Shown here: positions 41,061 to 50,915 of the stretch, one piece after another
How the letters are laid out: every line of letters begins with the position of its first letter
How positions within the stretch are numbered: the stretch's first letter is position 1
Assembly: GCA_009859145.1 (NCBI GenBank)
Contig: VRVR01000002.1
Location: 124,001-188,000 of the forward strand
DNA: 64,000 nucleotides
Source: Andalucia godoyi
Lineage: Eukaryota > Discoba > Jakobea > Jakobida > Andaluciidae
Reading direction: 5' to 3'
Translations under genes and position numbers: made by a program
The notes under the pieces: model-generated
Told to the model about the DNA's origin: nothing
What the model saw: only the letters and a program-made list of their open reading frames with translations
Databases searched by the model: none

Positions 41061-41885
41061 ATGTATTTAATCAGAATTGTTTTGTATTCTTATTTTCCTG
41101 GGCGTATTGCATTGTGTGCGTCGTTTCCCATTTGCGTCGTAGATTATCTTTCTCGAAATGTCATTGATCTTGCGCAAGTCCAGTTTGGAACTCGGATCAC
41201 AGATGCGCGTACCGCCAGCTGTCCAGACCATCCGCCGGAAAACATGCTGCGAGCGAATCGTGCACTGACATGGAAATCCATTCAGACTCCGGAGTACCCG
41301 ATCGAAATCACCTTGGAACTGCCGCTGCAGTCCAGTGTACGCAGAATTGTGATCGAGTTTGGTACAGAAGATGTTCCCGAAGACCTTGAGATTTGGGTCT
41401 CTGATCATATTCCCCTTCCAACCAAGAATGTATCCAGAGATCCAGGCGGTGCTGGTAGTGCCGATAAGGGCAGCAGCAGAAGTGGCAGTCGTGACAGCAG
41501 CCCTGACGCGAAGAGCGGGGCAAGCAAGGAAAAGCCAAGCCCTGCGTCCACGAAATCGAGTGTGCAGCCACCGCAAAAGCAAGAGTTGGAGAATAATGAT
41601 AATGCAGGTTTCTACAAGATCGCGACGCTGCAGCCGTCCAGCATATCTCCTGGAAAGCCACTCATTTTGGAACTTTCGGAGCCGCTATTTGTTTCCAGAT
41701 TTCGACTGCGTATCTTGTCAGGGAATGTGAAATCAGGGCGCGCTGCTGTCCAGCGATTTTCGGCTTTTGGTACTCCTGCACTGACTGTCGACAATGTGAA
41801 GTCTGTTGCCGACATTCGCACGGTGCTGGCATTAGTGGACGCTGTCAAGCAATCGCTGACGTACCCGATCCGATCCAGGATCTGA
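41061..41885 (+). CDS. Galactose-binding-fold protein (IFT25 / XRCC1-N-like)
   Basis: A 274-residue frame. From about residue 38 it reads VIDLAQVQF, then ASCPDHPPENML, ANRALTWKSI, ITLELPLQSSVRRIVIEFG and RFRLRILSG. This order (IDL, HPPEN, W, ELP..V..IVI) is that of the F5/8-type-C fold in IFT25/HSPB11 and, more distantly, the XRCC1 N-terminus. A Ser/Lys/Pro-rich insert splits the domain near residues 125-175. IFT25 is an IFT-B subunit, and other IFT genes are nearby, so IFT25 is attractive but unproven. The first ~37 residues are suspicious: T-rich DNA ending TTTGCGTCGTAG before the homology looks like an intron end, so the true start may lie in an unfound upstream exon. Confidence 0.55.
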   Translation: MYLIRIVLYSYFPGRIALCASFPICVVDYLSRNVIDLAQVQFGTRITDARTASCPDHPPENMLRANRALTWKSIQTPEYPIEITLELPLQSSVRRIVIEFGTEDVPEDLEIWVSDHIPLPTKNVSRDPGGAGSADKGSSRSGSRDSSPDAKSGASKEKPSPASTKSSVQPPQKQELENNDNAGFYKIATLQPSSISPGKPLILELSEPLFVSRFRLRILSGNVKSGRAAVQRFSAFGTPALTVDNVKSVADIRTVLALVDAVKQSLTYPIRSRI

Positions 41886-42096
41886 CCTTTTTTGGCCCCA
41901 GCGACCCGTTCTCCGTTCCTGTTCATTCAAAATCCCTGCTTTTCTTGGCCGTACAAGCAGCGTGTCTTAAAAAAATCCAGACATCCTCCATTCTCCTTCT
42001 TGATTTTGTTTTTCATTGCTTTTATTCTTGGCCCGCGACTGAGTGAAGCGGGAACGGCGTAATATCTTCTCACTTTGCTCTTGGCTCGTCACCTTT

Positions 42097-43210
42097 TCAA
42101 TCCAAATCTGCAACTTCCGCCTTGTGTCGGTGTTCTTCCAGCAGCCGATCGAGGGTTGCTTTGCTGACCAGCTTGTATTGCACGACACCCGATGACTCGT
42201 CCTTTGTGATGGAGACAAACTCGAGCTTCTCAGAAGTAAGGGTGGCCGAGTCCATGGTCTTTGCCATGATCTTGATTGCGAGTTCCATTGCCTGCGCAAG
42301 ATTCAGCTGATCGTTCCACTCCTGCTTCAAGATGGACTGTGCAGCCTGGTTGTTGGCGCCAATCGCGGTAGCCTTCCATGCACCATAGTTGCCTGACGGA
42401 TCCGAATGATAGAGCTGGAATCCGTAATGCTTGTCCCATCCGGCATACAAAAACGACACTCCGAAAGGACGCAGACCGCCGAACTGCGTGTATCCTTGCT
42501 TCAAATCACACAGCTGTGAAATCAGAGTCTCCACGGGTATCGACTCTTGGAACGTGTGTCGATGGCGAACGGCATGTTGCCGTGCATGGTTCACAAGAAT
42601 ATTCGCATCAGATGTGATTCCAGCCACAGCGCATGCAATATGATCATCAACCTTGTACATCTTTTCCGTTGCAGTATCTGCATCAAGAAGTTTGCTCAGA
42701 ATCTTCTTTTCGGCAGCCAGAATCACCCCGTCCTTTGCAAGAATTCCAAGACACGCACCTGCATGGCTGATCGCCTCCATGGCGTACTCGACCTGGTATA
42801 ATCGGCCTACATGCGTATGTACCTCACGTTAGTCAATTCACATTCCACATTATTATATTTGGCCACAAGCACGAATGAGAAGAACACGAAAGAACACGAA
42901 AGAACACGAAAGAAGAAGAAGAAGAAGAAGAAGAAGAAGAAGAAGAAGAAGAAGAAGAAGAAGAAGAAAAGAATTAAAAAAAGCAGCGTCGCAACATACC
43001 TTCCGGAGAAAAGATTGTGGTTCGTGAATCATATCGCCGAGACTACAAAAATTTCAGAAAAAACAAAAGCAAAACAACATAAAACGCCCACAGAAGAAGA
43101 GAAACGAGGAGTAAATACGTAAGCGTCGTCTACACAATCGCATAACCGAACAATCGCACAACAGCACAGCAAAAACCAAAAAGAAAACCTGACAGAGCGC
43201 TACATACCAT
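42097..43210 (-). CDS. PSMA4: 20S proteasome subunit alpha type-4
   Basis: Three exons on the minus strand: 43208-43210 (the ATG alone), 43000-43042 and 42097-42806. Both introns (165 and 193 nt) start GTATGT and end TAG. Spliced, the N-terminus reads [20 protein letters not shown] followed by VEYAMEAISHAG, essentially the alpha-subunit signature of PSMA4. GITSDANILVN, QAYTQFGG-like QGYTQFGGLRPFG, WDKHYGFQLYHSDPSGNYG and the Lys/Glu-containing C-terminus confirm it. The product is 251 residues (human 261). Alpha-4 sits in the outer ring of the 20S core. Introns fall immediately after the start codon and within the conserved EGR. Confidence 0.93.
42877..42968. repeat. (GAACACGAAA)n and (GAA)n repeat inside PSMA4 intron 2
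   Basis: Three to four GAACACGAAA units (42877-42910) pass into about 19 AGA/GAA trinucleotides ending near 42968. The array lies wholly within the second PSMA4 intron. Read in the direction of transcription it is a TTC-rich pyrimidine tract. Confidence 0.9.
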
Positions 43211-43916
43211 TTTCTTCAGAGATTGGATGTGGGATATACAAAGACGGGTCAAAAGAACAACGATAAGAGATATATATAATATTAAAAACGTTGGAGGAGG
43301 AAATAAAAATGAAGAAAAATCGTGAAGCAAGAAAGGCAATGACCGACATGAACCGATGACTTTGCTAAATTGCCTTCAAGTGTCGAAAAAGTCAAGTCGA
43401 GAAATTCAGATGGAGGTTTTTCCCTTAGCATCGATTGATGCTTAGTTTAGAAGAACCCCTTTCTCCTTTTTCGCCTGATTTTCATCGGGAAGCTTTCCAT
43501 GATTCTTTGTTGCAATGGAAACCTCGAAGTGCACTGTTTGATTCGATGTTCGAATTGATTAGGAACATAGAGAATACATAAGAGAGAATAGGAGAATCGT
43601 GAAAGAGAGAAAGAAAAGGCAGCTTACGAAACTCATCCACCTTACCATTTGGTCGCAATTAGAGACGGCGGATAGAACGGACGCGCGTGTGAGAAACCTT
43701 GGCTGTCACTGAATGACTTGATTTAGCCGGTATTTTCTTCAGCAAGAATTCAATAGAGTCCTCTTATTTGGCACCGAGATTGTTCCGATCCTACGCTCAG
43801 GAAGGATAACAACAACAGCATCAGCATCAGCAACAGCAATAATAATAATAATAATAATAGCAGCAGCAGGAATATCAGGAAAATAGTAGCAGTTACGGGA
43901 ATTGAAGGGTCTTCCG
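43211..43916. other. Divergent intergenic region
   Basis: The spacer between PSMA4 and the beta-helix gene. CAG/CAT and AAT trinucleotide runs lie at about 43810-43869. No gene was supported. Confidence 0.5.
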
Positions 43917-45449
43917 ATGGCGTCGCGAACGTGCTCATGGTCTTCGGAGCCTGACGATGGTCGTGAACTTCTTGTAGACCCTGATTATGATCCGCCATTG
44001 GTGATTGTCCAAGGAACCGCCCATGCATCTTCATTATCGTCGCAATTTTCGTCGTCGTCGTCATCGAGTTCCGCTACTTCTGCGTCGAATGGGGCGTCCT
44101 TGCCGCCGAGTCCGCGAAGTCGGTCTCAGTTTGATGCTGGTCTAAATACCACGATAGCACCGATTCATTCTTTGGTGGACGACTCGAGTCATTCGCAATC
44201 TGTAGCAGTGAAACATTCGCAAAGTAATTTCGCTGGTAATGTGGTCCAAGGAAACATGCCGGGTCGAGGGGGTCAAACAAGCAGCAGTGCGGGAGACGAT
44301 GGACATGTGCAGTTTGCGTCGGATCAGTCGGAACATGGACCGTCGCTTGATGAGCCAAGTGATGATCCCGGTAGCGATGTTCATGAAGACGGTGCTGCAA
44401 ATCGAGGATCACTGGCATTGGCGCCGTCGTCGTCTTCCCAGCTCACACAGCACGCATGCACACAGCAAACGCCACAATTGGGCAATGGACCGTCGGCAAA
44501 ACCATCGAGTAGAACACCGTCGCCGCCCGTGCATTTGCATCGTGAGCGAACGAATCCGCCACCAAAGATTTCGGCGGCGCCGTTGTTTCCGTCGGATACG
44601 AGATCGTCGTCGCCTTCTGCAAGTCCCCGAAGACATCCATTGAGATCCGTTTCGCATTCGTCGGCGTCGCACCAGACAGTGTCTTTGCAACCAAGGATTT
44701 TTAGAACGATACAGGACGCTCTGGCTGCAGCAAACCATGGAGATACAATTCGCATCAAAGCTGGAACGTACACAGTTCCAAACAAGATTGTGCTCATCCA
44801 TGATGTTCTCGTTATTGGAGAAGGCACTGTGAAGATTTTGTCTCCAGAGCCATGTGTCATAGAAAGCTATGCGGAGAGCGCGTGTCTATCAAAGATTGAA
44901 ATAGACTCGTCGCCCGAGTTTTATGCGTGGTCCCAGGCGGCAGTGTATGTACGAGAAGGGTATCTTCAGATGGAACAGTGCGCTGTTTCCGCACGCGCAT
45001 GTACAGGAATCAAGATTTCCAGAGGTGCGGAGTGTCTGCTTGACCGCTGTACCGTTTCAAATTGCTCAATGCGCGGGGTGTCCGCGAAGGACTCTTCGCA
45101 ACTCGTTGCGACGAAATGCCGGTTCTCGAACAATCGGTATTCAGGAGTGGCAGCGTACAATGAGTCACGAATTGAGCTACGCCAATGCAAGATTTTAAGC
45201 AATGGTATGTCTGGCATTGTGGCTTCTGAGCTTGCCGATATTGTTGTGGAGAATTGCGACCTTATCGGAAACAACACCTTGGATGTCGATGCAGCCGATG
45301 TCACCATCCGCCACGTTTCCGTCCGTGCGATTGTCGAAGGCTGCCGCATTTCCGATTCCGGTGTCCAGCTCAATGACCTTTCCGATGAGCGGGATTTTGA
45401 AGAGAATACATTTGGAGTGACTACAACGCGACGATGTACCATCACATAA
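43917..45449 (+). CDS. Right-handed beta-helix repeat protein
   Basis: A 510-residue intronless protein. Residues 1-260 are low-complexity (Ser, His, Pro, Asp rich) with no recognisable fold. From about 265, IQDALAAANHGDTIRIKAGTY opens a parallel beta-helix domain of the NosD/FBXO11 type, with repeated rungs such as ISRGAECLLDRCTVSNCSMR, SSQLVATKCRFSNNRYSG, ESRIELRQCKILSNGMSGIV and LADIVVENCDLIGNN. Such domains bind carbohydrates or proteins. There is no F-box and no signal peptide, so an extracellular pectinolytic role is unlikely. The ATG at 43917 is the first in frame. Confidence 0.75.
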   Translation: MASRTCSWSSEPDDGRELLVDPDYDPPLVIVQGTAHASSLSSQFSSSSSSSSATSASNGASLPPSPRSRSQFDAGLNTTIAPIHSLVDDSSHSQSVAVKHSQSNFAGNVVQGNMPGRGGQTSSSAGDDGHVQFASDQSEHGPSLDEPSDDPGSDVHEDGAANRGSLALAPSSSSQLTQHACTQQTPQLGNGPSAKPSSRTPSPPVHLHRERTNPPPKISAAPLFPSDTRSSSPSASPRRHPLRSVSHSSASHQTVSLQPRIFRTIQDALAAANHGDTIRIKAGTYTVPNKIVLIHDVLVIGEGTVKILSPEPCVIESYAESACLSKIEIDSSPEFYAWSQAAVYVREGYLQMEQCAVSARACTGIKISRGAECLLDRCTVSNCSMRGVSAKDSSQLVATKCRFSNNRYSGVAAYNESRIELRQCKILSNGMSGIVASELADIVVENCDLIGNNTLDVDAADVTIRHVSVRAIVEGCRISDSGVQLNDLSDERDFEENTFGVTTTRRCTIT

Positions 45450-45978
45450 TCCGTGTTTGCGCTTTCACATTGGCGCAGCGTCTTCACATTCCCCGTACTT
45501 CGTTTTCTACTGTATCTTTGTCGTTTCTGGTGCTTGACTTTCCGCTGTTTGCGGTTGCGTGAATCGTATTTGATTCCCATTTTTCCGACTCGGCTGTGAG
45601 CTACTCCTTCTGCCCTTTCTTGTACCTTTGCCCCCTCTCTCCCCCACGCACGCACGCACACACACACACACACACGCACGCACACACACGCATACACAAA
45701 CACAAACACATGTCCAAGTTCTCTGAATGCTAGATCTCTCAATAGTTGTCCATCCATGATCCTAAGTATCTCATTTGTACCTTTCTTTACCAAGTCTAAT
45801 GAGCTCAATCAATCCATAAACAAAAACCCGCACACAAACAAGAAACTAGTGTCACGACGAATCTTTCGAAGAGATGCGTGTCTGATTTTTCCAGATATCC
45901 TGTCGATCGTTCGTCACTCGATGCGTCTCCGTTCTTCTTATGCTTATTTCCCTCCCCCAAATTTCGTTCCGCAACAAT
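45450..45978. other. Convergent 3' region with CA-rich repeat
   Basis: Interrupted CACGCA/CACACA repeats lie at about 45646-45710. No gene was supported between the beta-helix and TOM40 stops. Confidence 0.55.
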
Positions 45979-46857
45979 TTACATGCCTCCCATATTGAGA
46001 CCAATGCCGAATCTGTATTCATTCTTGGAGTGATTCATATCCGCCGACAACACAAAGTTTGCCGCGCCATTGAGCTTTTCCTCCAGCACTCCCTGTACTT
46101 TTCCGTCTGTGTCGATACAGCCTCTGAATCGTCCATGGAAAAATGAATACTCGTATCCGATCTTACCGTCTGCAACTCTCTTACCGGGGATGCAATTAAT
46201 CTGTGCCCCAGCAGTCAGCCGGTCCCCAATGCGATGGAACCATCCTGCCTGCACGGCAAATCCCTGTGCGCCTTGCGGCTGCACCTCGACGGACCAAACA
46301 GTGTCCTTCTTCTGTTCCCATCTTGCAGCATACGCAAGCTTCGATCTGCGCTCCTCTGCATTGTACTCGCCCTCCACACCCGCAAAGACACCCTTTCCCA
46401 AATGCTGCATGTACGTCGTTCCAAACACCAGCTGCGAATTTGTCTTCAAGGTCGCGACAAAGTCAGCACCCTTCCACTCCAGTTCGGCAGCAGTAAAGTC
46501 GTTCGGTCCAGCAGCCTGGAACACTCCTTCGAGCGACAGCCCCTCGTCAAGCGGGAGCTTCGTCTGCGCAAGGATCATTCCATTTGTGTCCATTCGCGCC
46601 ATAAGCATCGATGTTGCTGTGTGATATGTCGCGCCAAACGAGTACTCGGAAGGAACTCTGGGATTTGCCGTCATGATGATTCCGTGCGCAGTCGAGAAAT
46701 CGTGCGTCGCGCTCTGCGATACACTCTTTTGAAGCTGCATTCGGAATCCCTCCAGAACTTCGGATGCTGCGGGAAACAATTGCTGGAACTCCCGTGCATG
46801 TTGCTCATACTTGAACGGAACTGGACCAGAGAACCCGGTTGAACTCGCCATTTGCAT
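45979..46857 (-). CDS. TOM40: TOM40 mitochondrial outer-membrane import channel
   Basis: A 292-residue porin_3-fold protein. Diagnostic stretches include the N-terminal EFQQLFPAASEVLEGFRMQL (as ELFP...EG in TOM40), YSFGATYHT, ARMDTNGMILAQ, DFTAAELEWKGADFVATLK, GTTYMQHLGKG, WFHRIGDRLTAGAQ and the terminal strands GVLEEKLNGAANFVLSADMN and EYRFGIGLNMGG. The last strand fits the sorting beta-signal recognised by the SAM complex. TOM40 forms the general import pore. These features separate it from VDAC, the other porin_3 family. Two ATGs six bases apart begin the protein, and the outer one is used. No introns. Confidence 0.9.
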   Translation of the reverse strand: MQMASSTGFSGPVPFKYEQHAREFQQLFPAASEVLEGFRMQLQKSVSQSATHDFSTAHGIIMTANPRVPSEYSFGATYHTATSMLMARMDTNGMILAQTKLPLDEGLSLEGVFQAAGPNDFTAAELEWKGADFVATLKTNSQLVFGTTYMQHLGKGVFAGVEGEYNAEERRSKLAYAARWEQKKDTVWSVEVQPQGAQGFAVQAGWFHRIGDRLTAGAQINCIPGKRVADGKIGYEYSFFHGRFRGCIDTDGKVQGVLEEKLNGAANFVLSADMNHSKNEYRFGIGLNMGGM

Positions 46858-47566
46858 CAAGAAAAGGCAGACGTGAGAGGGAGGGTGGGGAAGAAAGACT
46901 GGCACTGACACGGACACGGACAGAAAAGTACGAGGGGAGCGGGAGACGGATCGTCCACGAATCGCAAAAGAAGTAACTGGAAAACAAACGATGAAGAAGA
47001 AGAAAGAAACAAGGAAACAAGGAAAAAGAAAGGGAAAAAACCAAGATAAATTTGAAAATCCATGCTCTTTGAAGCAATGGCAAAGTGGTTTTGAGAGAGA
47101 GTCTGGAGGCCAAAGCCGAGGATTTTCGCCTTCCCATTAGGAGCATAAGCTGTTATCCAGCGTCACGTGATGCATTGCGCCCCCCCCCCCCCCCCCCCCC
47201 TCCTCCTTACTCTTATCTTTATAGTATTATTATTATTATTATGAATTATTTTTTTTTGTATTTTGCACTTGATCGTTTCAACACGGAAACAAAACCCGAA
47301 AAGCCAAAACACCCAAAACCAAAACCAAGGGTGATAATATTGGGGATTTGGGTGTCTTTCAACACCCACTTCGTTTGCTCCCGTCTCCGTTTCTCCATTT
47401 TTCATTTTCATTTTGCTTTAATTTGAAACAACATAATACAAGACCAAAAACAAAAAATTAATTTAAAAAAAGTTAGGGGAAAAGAAAAAGAAGCAAGGGG
47501 AGAAGAGGGAAGAGGGAAAACACGGAGAGACGGGGGGAGGAAAACAACAAGAAGAAAACAAGAGCC
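46858..47566. other. Divergent intergenic region with poly-C and (TTA)n
   Basis: A run of 21 C residues lies at 47180-47200 and a TTA run at about 47225-47243, both in the spacer between TOM40 and IFT46. No gene was supported. Purine-rich DNA precedes the IFT46 ATG. Confidence 0.6.
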
Positions 47567-48799
47567 ATGTCTGATTCTGATTTCTCTGATGGAGACTTTG
47601 ATTCTCCGGCACAGCGCACCCGTCGAATTGATGGTGACCGATCACAAAAGGTGCAGAATCAGCACTTTGACGAAGCGTTTGATGTTTCTGATGAGGACAG
47701 CTCTGGATCTCCTCCACATTCCCAGCCGCACTTGACCGCGACGTCGACTGCTGGTGCTGCTAGTTCGTCTTCGAAATTGCATCCACAACCACAGTCGCAA
47801 CTACCACAATCGCAAACTGTTTCATCGTCGTCGGTGGCGGCACGACGGCAAACACGCGGTGATTCGCCTCCTTCTGCTTCGTATGACGACCATCTTCATC
47901 AAGACTATGATCAGAATGACGTAATGGAGCGTGATGAGGACGACGACGACGACGATGAGGAGGAGGAGGAGGAAGAAGAAGAAGAAGAGGAAGAAGACGA
48001 AGGGGACGAAGAGGATGTAAATGCGAGATATGGATCGGGCGGGTCGTCATATCAAAACAATGCACAGGCACAGGGACATGGCCGCGGATTGGGTGCTTCG
48101 GGGCCGATTCCGACAGCGTCTGGTACTGGGAGTGGGTTTGGTGGCGGAAGCGGCGGTGGTCTTGCTGGGATATCGGATGATGCGGGTTCCGAGACGATGG
48201 AGACTGTGTTGTCGTACATGCGGTCGTTCGAGCCACAGGCGGTCGAACTTGATGCGCCAATCAAGACGTTCGTGCCGGAGCCGATTCCGTCTGTGGGTGA
48301 CATGGATGCGTTTTTAAAGGTGCCTCGGCCCGATGAAAAGGCAGATAACCTTGGTTTGGTCGTGGTCGATGAGCCGGCTACCCGACAATCTGACCCGGCC
48401 GTCATGGATCTTCAGCTGCGAGCGCTTTCAAAGAAATCCGGAGTGCAGGCTGCTGTGGTTCGGTCCATTGAAAACGCAGACAAGAACCCAAGGGCCGTCG
48501 CAACGTGGATCGAGAACATCTCGGCACTGCACTCCACCAAACCAAAGGTTCAAGTGCAATACACAAAGCCAATGCCAGACATTGAGTCTCTAATGCAAAC
48601 ATGGCCTCCCGAGTTTGAAGACTTGTTGAACGAAGTGACCCTACCAGAGGCGGATGTCGCCCTGGAAATCGACGACTTCGCCCGTGTCGCCTGTGCACTC
48701 GTCGACGTCCCGGTCTACACCAAGGTCGTCGAGTCCTTGCATGTCTTCTTCAGTCTCTATGCAGAATTCAAGGCCAACCAGCATTTCCAGGCCCAGTGA
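47567..48799 (+). CDS. IFT46: Intraflagellar transport protein 46
   Basis: A 410-residue intronless protein. The N-terminal half is disordered: Ser/His/Gln-rich, then an Asp/Glu run (47936-48013), then Gly-rich. The conserved IFT46 core starts at about residue 210: LSYMRSFEPQAVELDAPIKT, FVPEPIPSVGDMDAFLKVPR, VVVDEPATRQSDPAV, NPRAVATWIENISALH and PMPDIESLMQTWPPEFEDLL, ending VDVPVYTKVVESLHVFFSLY. IFT46 is a core IFT-B1 subunit that carries outer-arm dynein as cargo through ODA16. This window also holds an outer-arm dynein gene. Confidence 0.95.
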   Translation: MSDSDFSDGDFDSPAQRTRRIDGDRSQKVQNQHFDEAFDVSDEDSSGSPPHSQPHLTATSTAGAASSSSKLHPQPQSQLPQSQTVSSSSVAARRQTRGDSPPSASYDDHLHQDYDQNDVMERDEDDDDDDEEEEEEEEEEEEEDEGDEEDVNARYGSGGSSYQNNAQAQGHGRGLGASGPIPTASGTGSGFGGGSGGGLAGISDDAGSETMETVLSYMRSFEPQAVELDAPIKTFVPEPIPSVGDMDAFLKVPRPDEKADNLGLVVVDEPATRQSDPAVMDLQLRALSKKSGVQAAVVRSIENADKNPRAVATWIENISALHSTKPKVQVQYTKPMPDIESLMQTWPPEFEDLLNEVTLPEADVALEIDDFARVACALVDVPVYTKVVESLHVFFSLYAEFKANQHFQAQ

Positions 48800-49001
48800 A
48801 TGTGTAAATAAAGTGCAGTACTGAAAAGTGTCGTCATCCCTGACAGGTGTTTGCGGTTCTGTCGTAACTCCTCGGACGACAAAACTTTCGCCAATGCAAT
48901 TTCTTCCTCGTCACCCTCCGAGTGTTCACCTGAGCATCCTTTCCCGGCCGATTGTTCTCAGACGCAACCAACAAAGGCTACAAAGCAAACGATCTTGATC
49001 C

Positions 49002-50365
49002 ATGTTTTCTCGCAAGCGCCCATTCTCTGGAGGCAATGATGCGCCTTTTTCAAAGCGGAAACCCGGTGGGGACAAGCCGATCGCGGTCCAATCTTCTCGT
49101 CCTCCACAACAATCGTCTACTAAAACAAAACAATCACTACCGCAACCGCAACCGCAACCGCAACCGCAACCGCAACCGCAACCAACGGCCTTGAGACATC
49201 AGAGTAGTAAGCACAGCAGCTCTTCTTCACAGACGACGCACCCGTCTTCGTCAAACATCTTTTCGAAGAACAATACTGCGAGAAGAACGACTCCTGATAC
49301 TCGCCATGCACAAAAGGCTTCAGATCCAACGGCATCGCCCTCTTCTTCTGCGGGCCCAATGAGCAAGTTTGAGGAGAAGCTGCAAGGATCGAAGTTCCGT
49401 TGGATCAATGAGATTTTGTACACAACGCCGAGTGAAGAATCCGTGGCGTTGTTTGCAGAGGATCCATCATTGTTTGAGCTTGTATGACGTTCTCTTTTTA
49501 TTCTTTCTCTTCCTGTTTTCCCCTTCGTCTTCGCCATCCTTTCTCTCGCTCTCACGAGCATCATTGCGCGATGTGCTTTGTTCTCGATTGCTAACGGGTT
49601 TTCAAATGTTAAATGTGCAGTACCATCAAGGATTTGAGAGCCAGGTGAGGAAGTGGCCAGAGAATCCGCTGAACAGGATGGTCTCGCGCTTGAAAGGAAT
49701 GCCGCAGACACTGGTCGTTGCGGATCTCGGCTGCGGCACTGCACAGCTTGCGCTGCAAGTTCCGCAAACTGTTCATTCATTCGATATGGTCGCCGCAAAC
49801 GAAAGAATTCAGGTTGCAGACATGGCCAATGTTCCTTTGAAATCTGCCTCTGTCGATGTGTGTGTATACTGTTTATCACTTATGGGAACTAATGTCGTCG
49901 ATTTCATCACGGAAGCAAGACGGATTCTCAAAGTCGGGTATGTTTCTGCACTGTTCCTATTCTGACAATCTCCAGAATCCTGTCTGCTATTGTTATTGTT
50001 ATTATTATTATTATTCTTCTTCTTCCTTCTTTGCTTTGAATTGTCCTCCATTCGCTAATGTATGATCACCGTCGTCTCCTTCTTCATTTCCGGTCTTCAT
50101 TCTGTTTTTTCATTCTATTTCTTCTTGCGAGGGGGACCTGTGTAGAGGCAAAGTCCTGGTTGCGGAAGTGTCCAGTCGGTTCGAGAATCCCCGAGGATTT
50201 GTGAAGCAGATTGAGGACCTGGGATTTAAAGTGCTGAAGCAGGACCTGTCCGGCTCGTTCTTTTTCTTCTTCGAGTTTGAAAAGATTGCACAAAGATCCT
50301 CCTCCTTATCTTCTGCTGAAGACGTCTCCATCCATTTAAAGCCGTGCTTGTACAAGAAGAGATGA
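49002..50365 (+). CDS. RRP8: RRP8 rRNA-processing methyltransferase
   Basis: Three exons, 49002-49481, 49621-49937 and 50146-50365, give 338 residues. Introns (139 and 208 nt) start GTATGA and GTATGT, with GCTAAC and GCTAAT branch-like motifs. The N-terminal 120 residues are basic and disordered with a PQPQPQ tract encoded by a CCGCAA hexanucleotide repeat (about 49139-49184). The methyltransferase part begins GSKFRWINEILYTTPSEES and crosses the first splice as LFEL-YHQGFESQV. It has SAM motif I, VVADLGCGTAQLAL, then SLMGTNVVDFITEARRIL, GGKVLVAEVSSRFE and FFFFFEFEK. RRP8/nucleomethylin methylates N1 of an adenine in large-subunit rRNA. Confidence 0.93.
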
Positions 50366-50915
50366 GTAAACAAAATCGGTTGTAACCACAAATTGCCCGA
50401 CCAAATGTTCTCCGCTCGATCAATCGCGCTCGTGCGCAGCCGCTTTTTTCATTGTTATTCTGCTCAAATCCCCTAGAGGGGGGATCGCCCATTTTTCGTC
50501 TTCGTCTTCGTCTTCTGTTTCGTTTTCTGTTTCGTTTTCTTTTTGACAAGGTGATTTTCCACCGCAAAAACCTCAACAAAAGAAACCGACCTTTGGCATT
50601 CCGCATCTTCCATTCTCTTGCTCGGCTCGTTTATTATTTTCTTGTCCTGTTCACCAAGAATCTTTCTCAAATCTCTCCTCTGCTGACTGCTACTGGCATT
50701 TCACTCTGTCTTTCCACTCCCTCTTCCTCATCATCTTCTTCATCCTCTTACTGTTTCTGTTGTCCTGTTCTTGTTTTTGCTGCAGTTTCATTGTCAGAAG
50801 TTGATTATTGTTCTTTGAAAAGGCAGAGAGGTGGGGAAAAGTTGCATTTTTTAAATTGTATTTCATTAGTATTATTATTTGTTCGCCGAATTGAAAAAGT
50901 AGAGCTAGATTGGGA
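50366..50915. other. 5' flank / leader of acetyl-CoA carboxylase
   Basis: Pyrimidine-rich DNA with CGTTTTCTGTTT and TCTTC repeats. No separate gene was supported. Confidence 0.5.

Noticed and set aside
45979-46857. Assignment as VDAC
   Set aside because: The N-terminal EFQQLFP...EG segment and YSFGATY are TOM40 features; VDAC starts directly with its own short helix motif.
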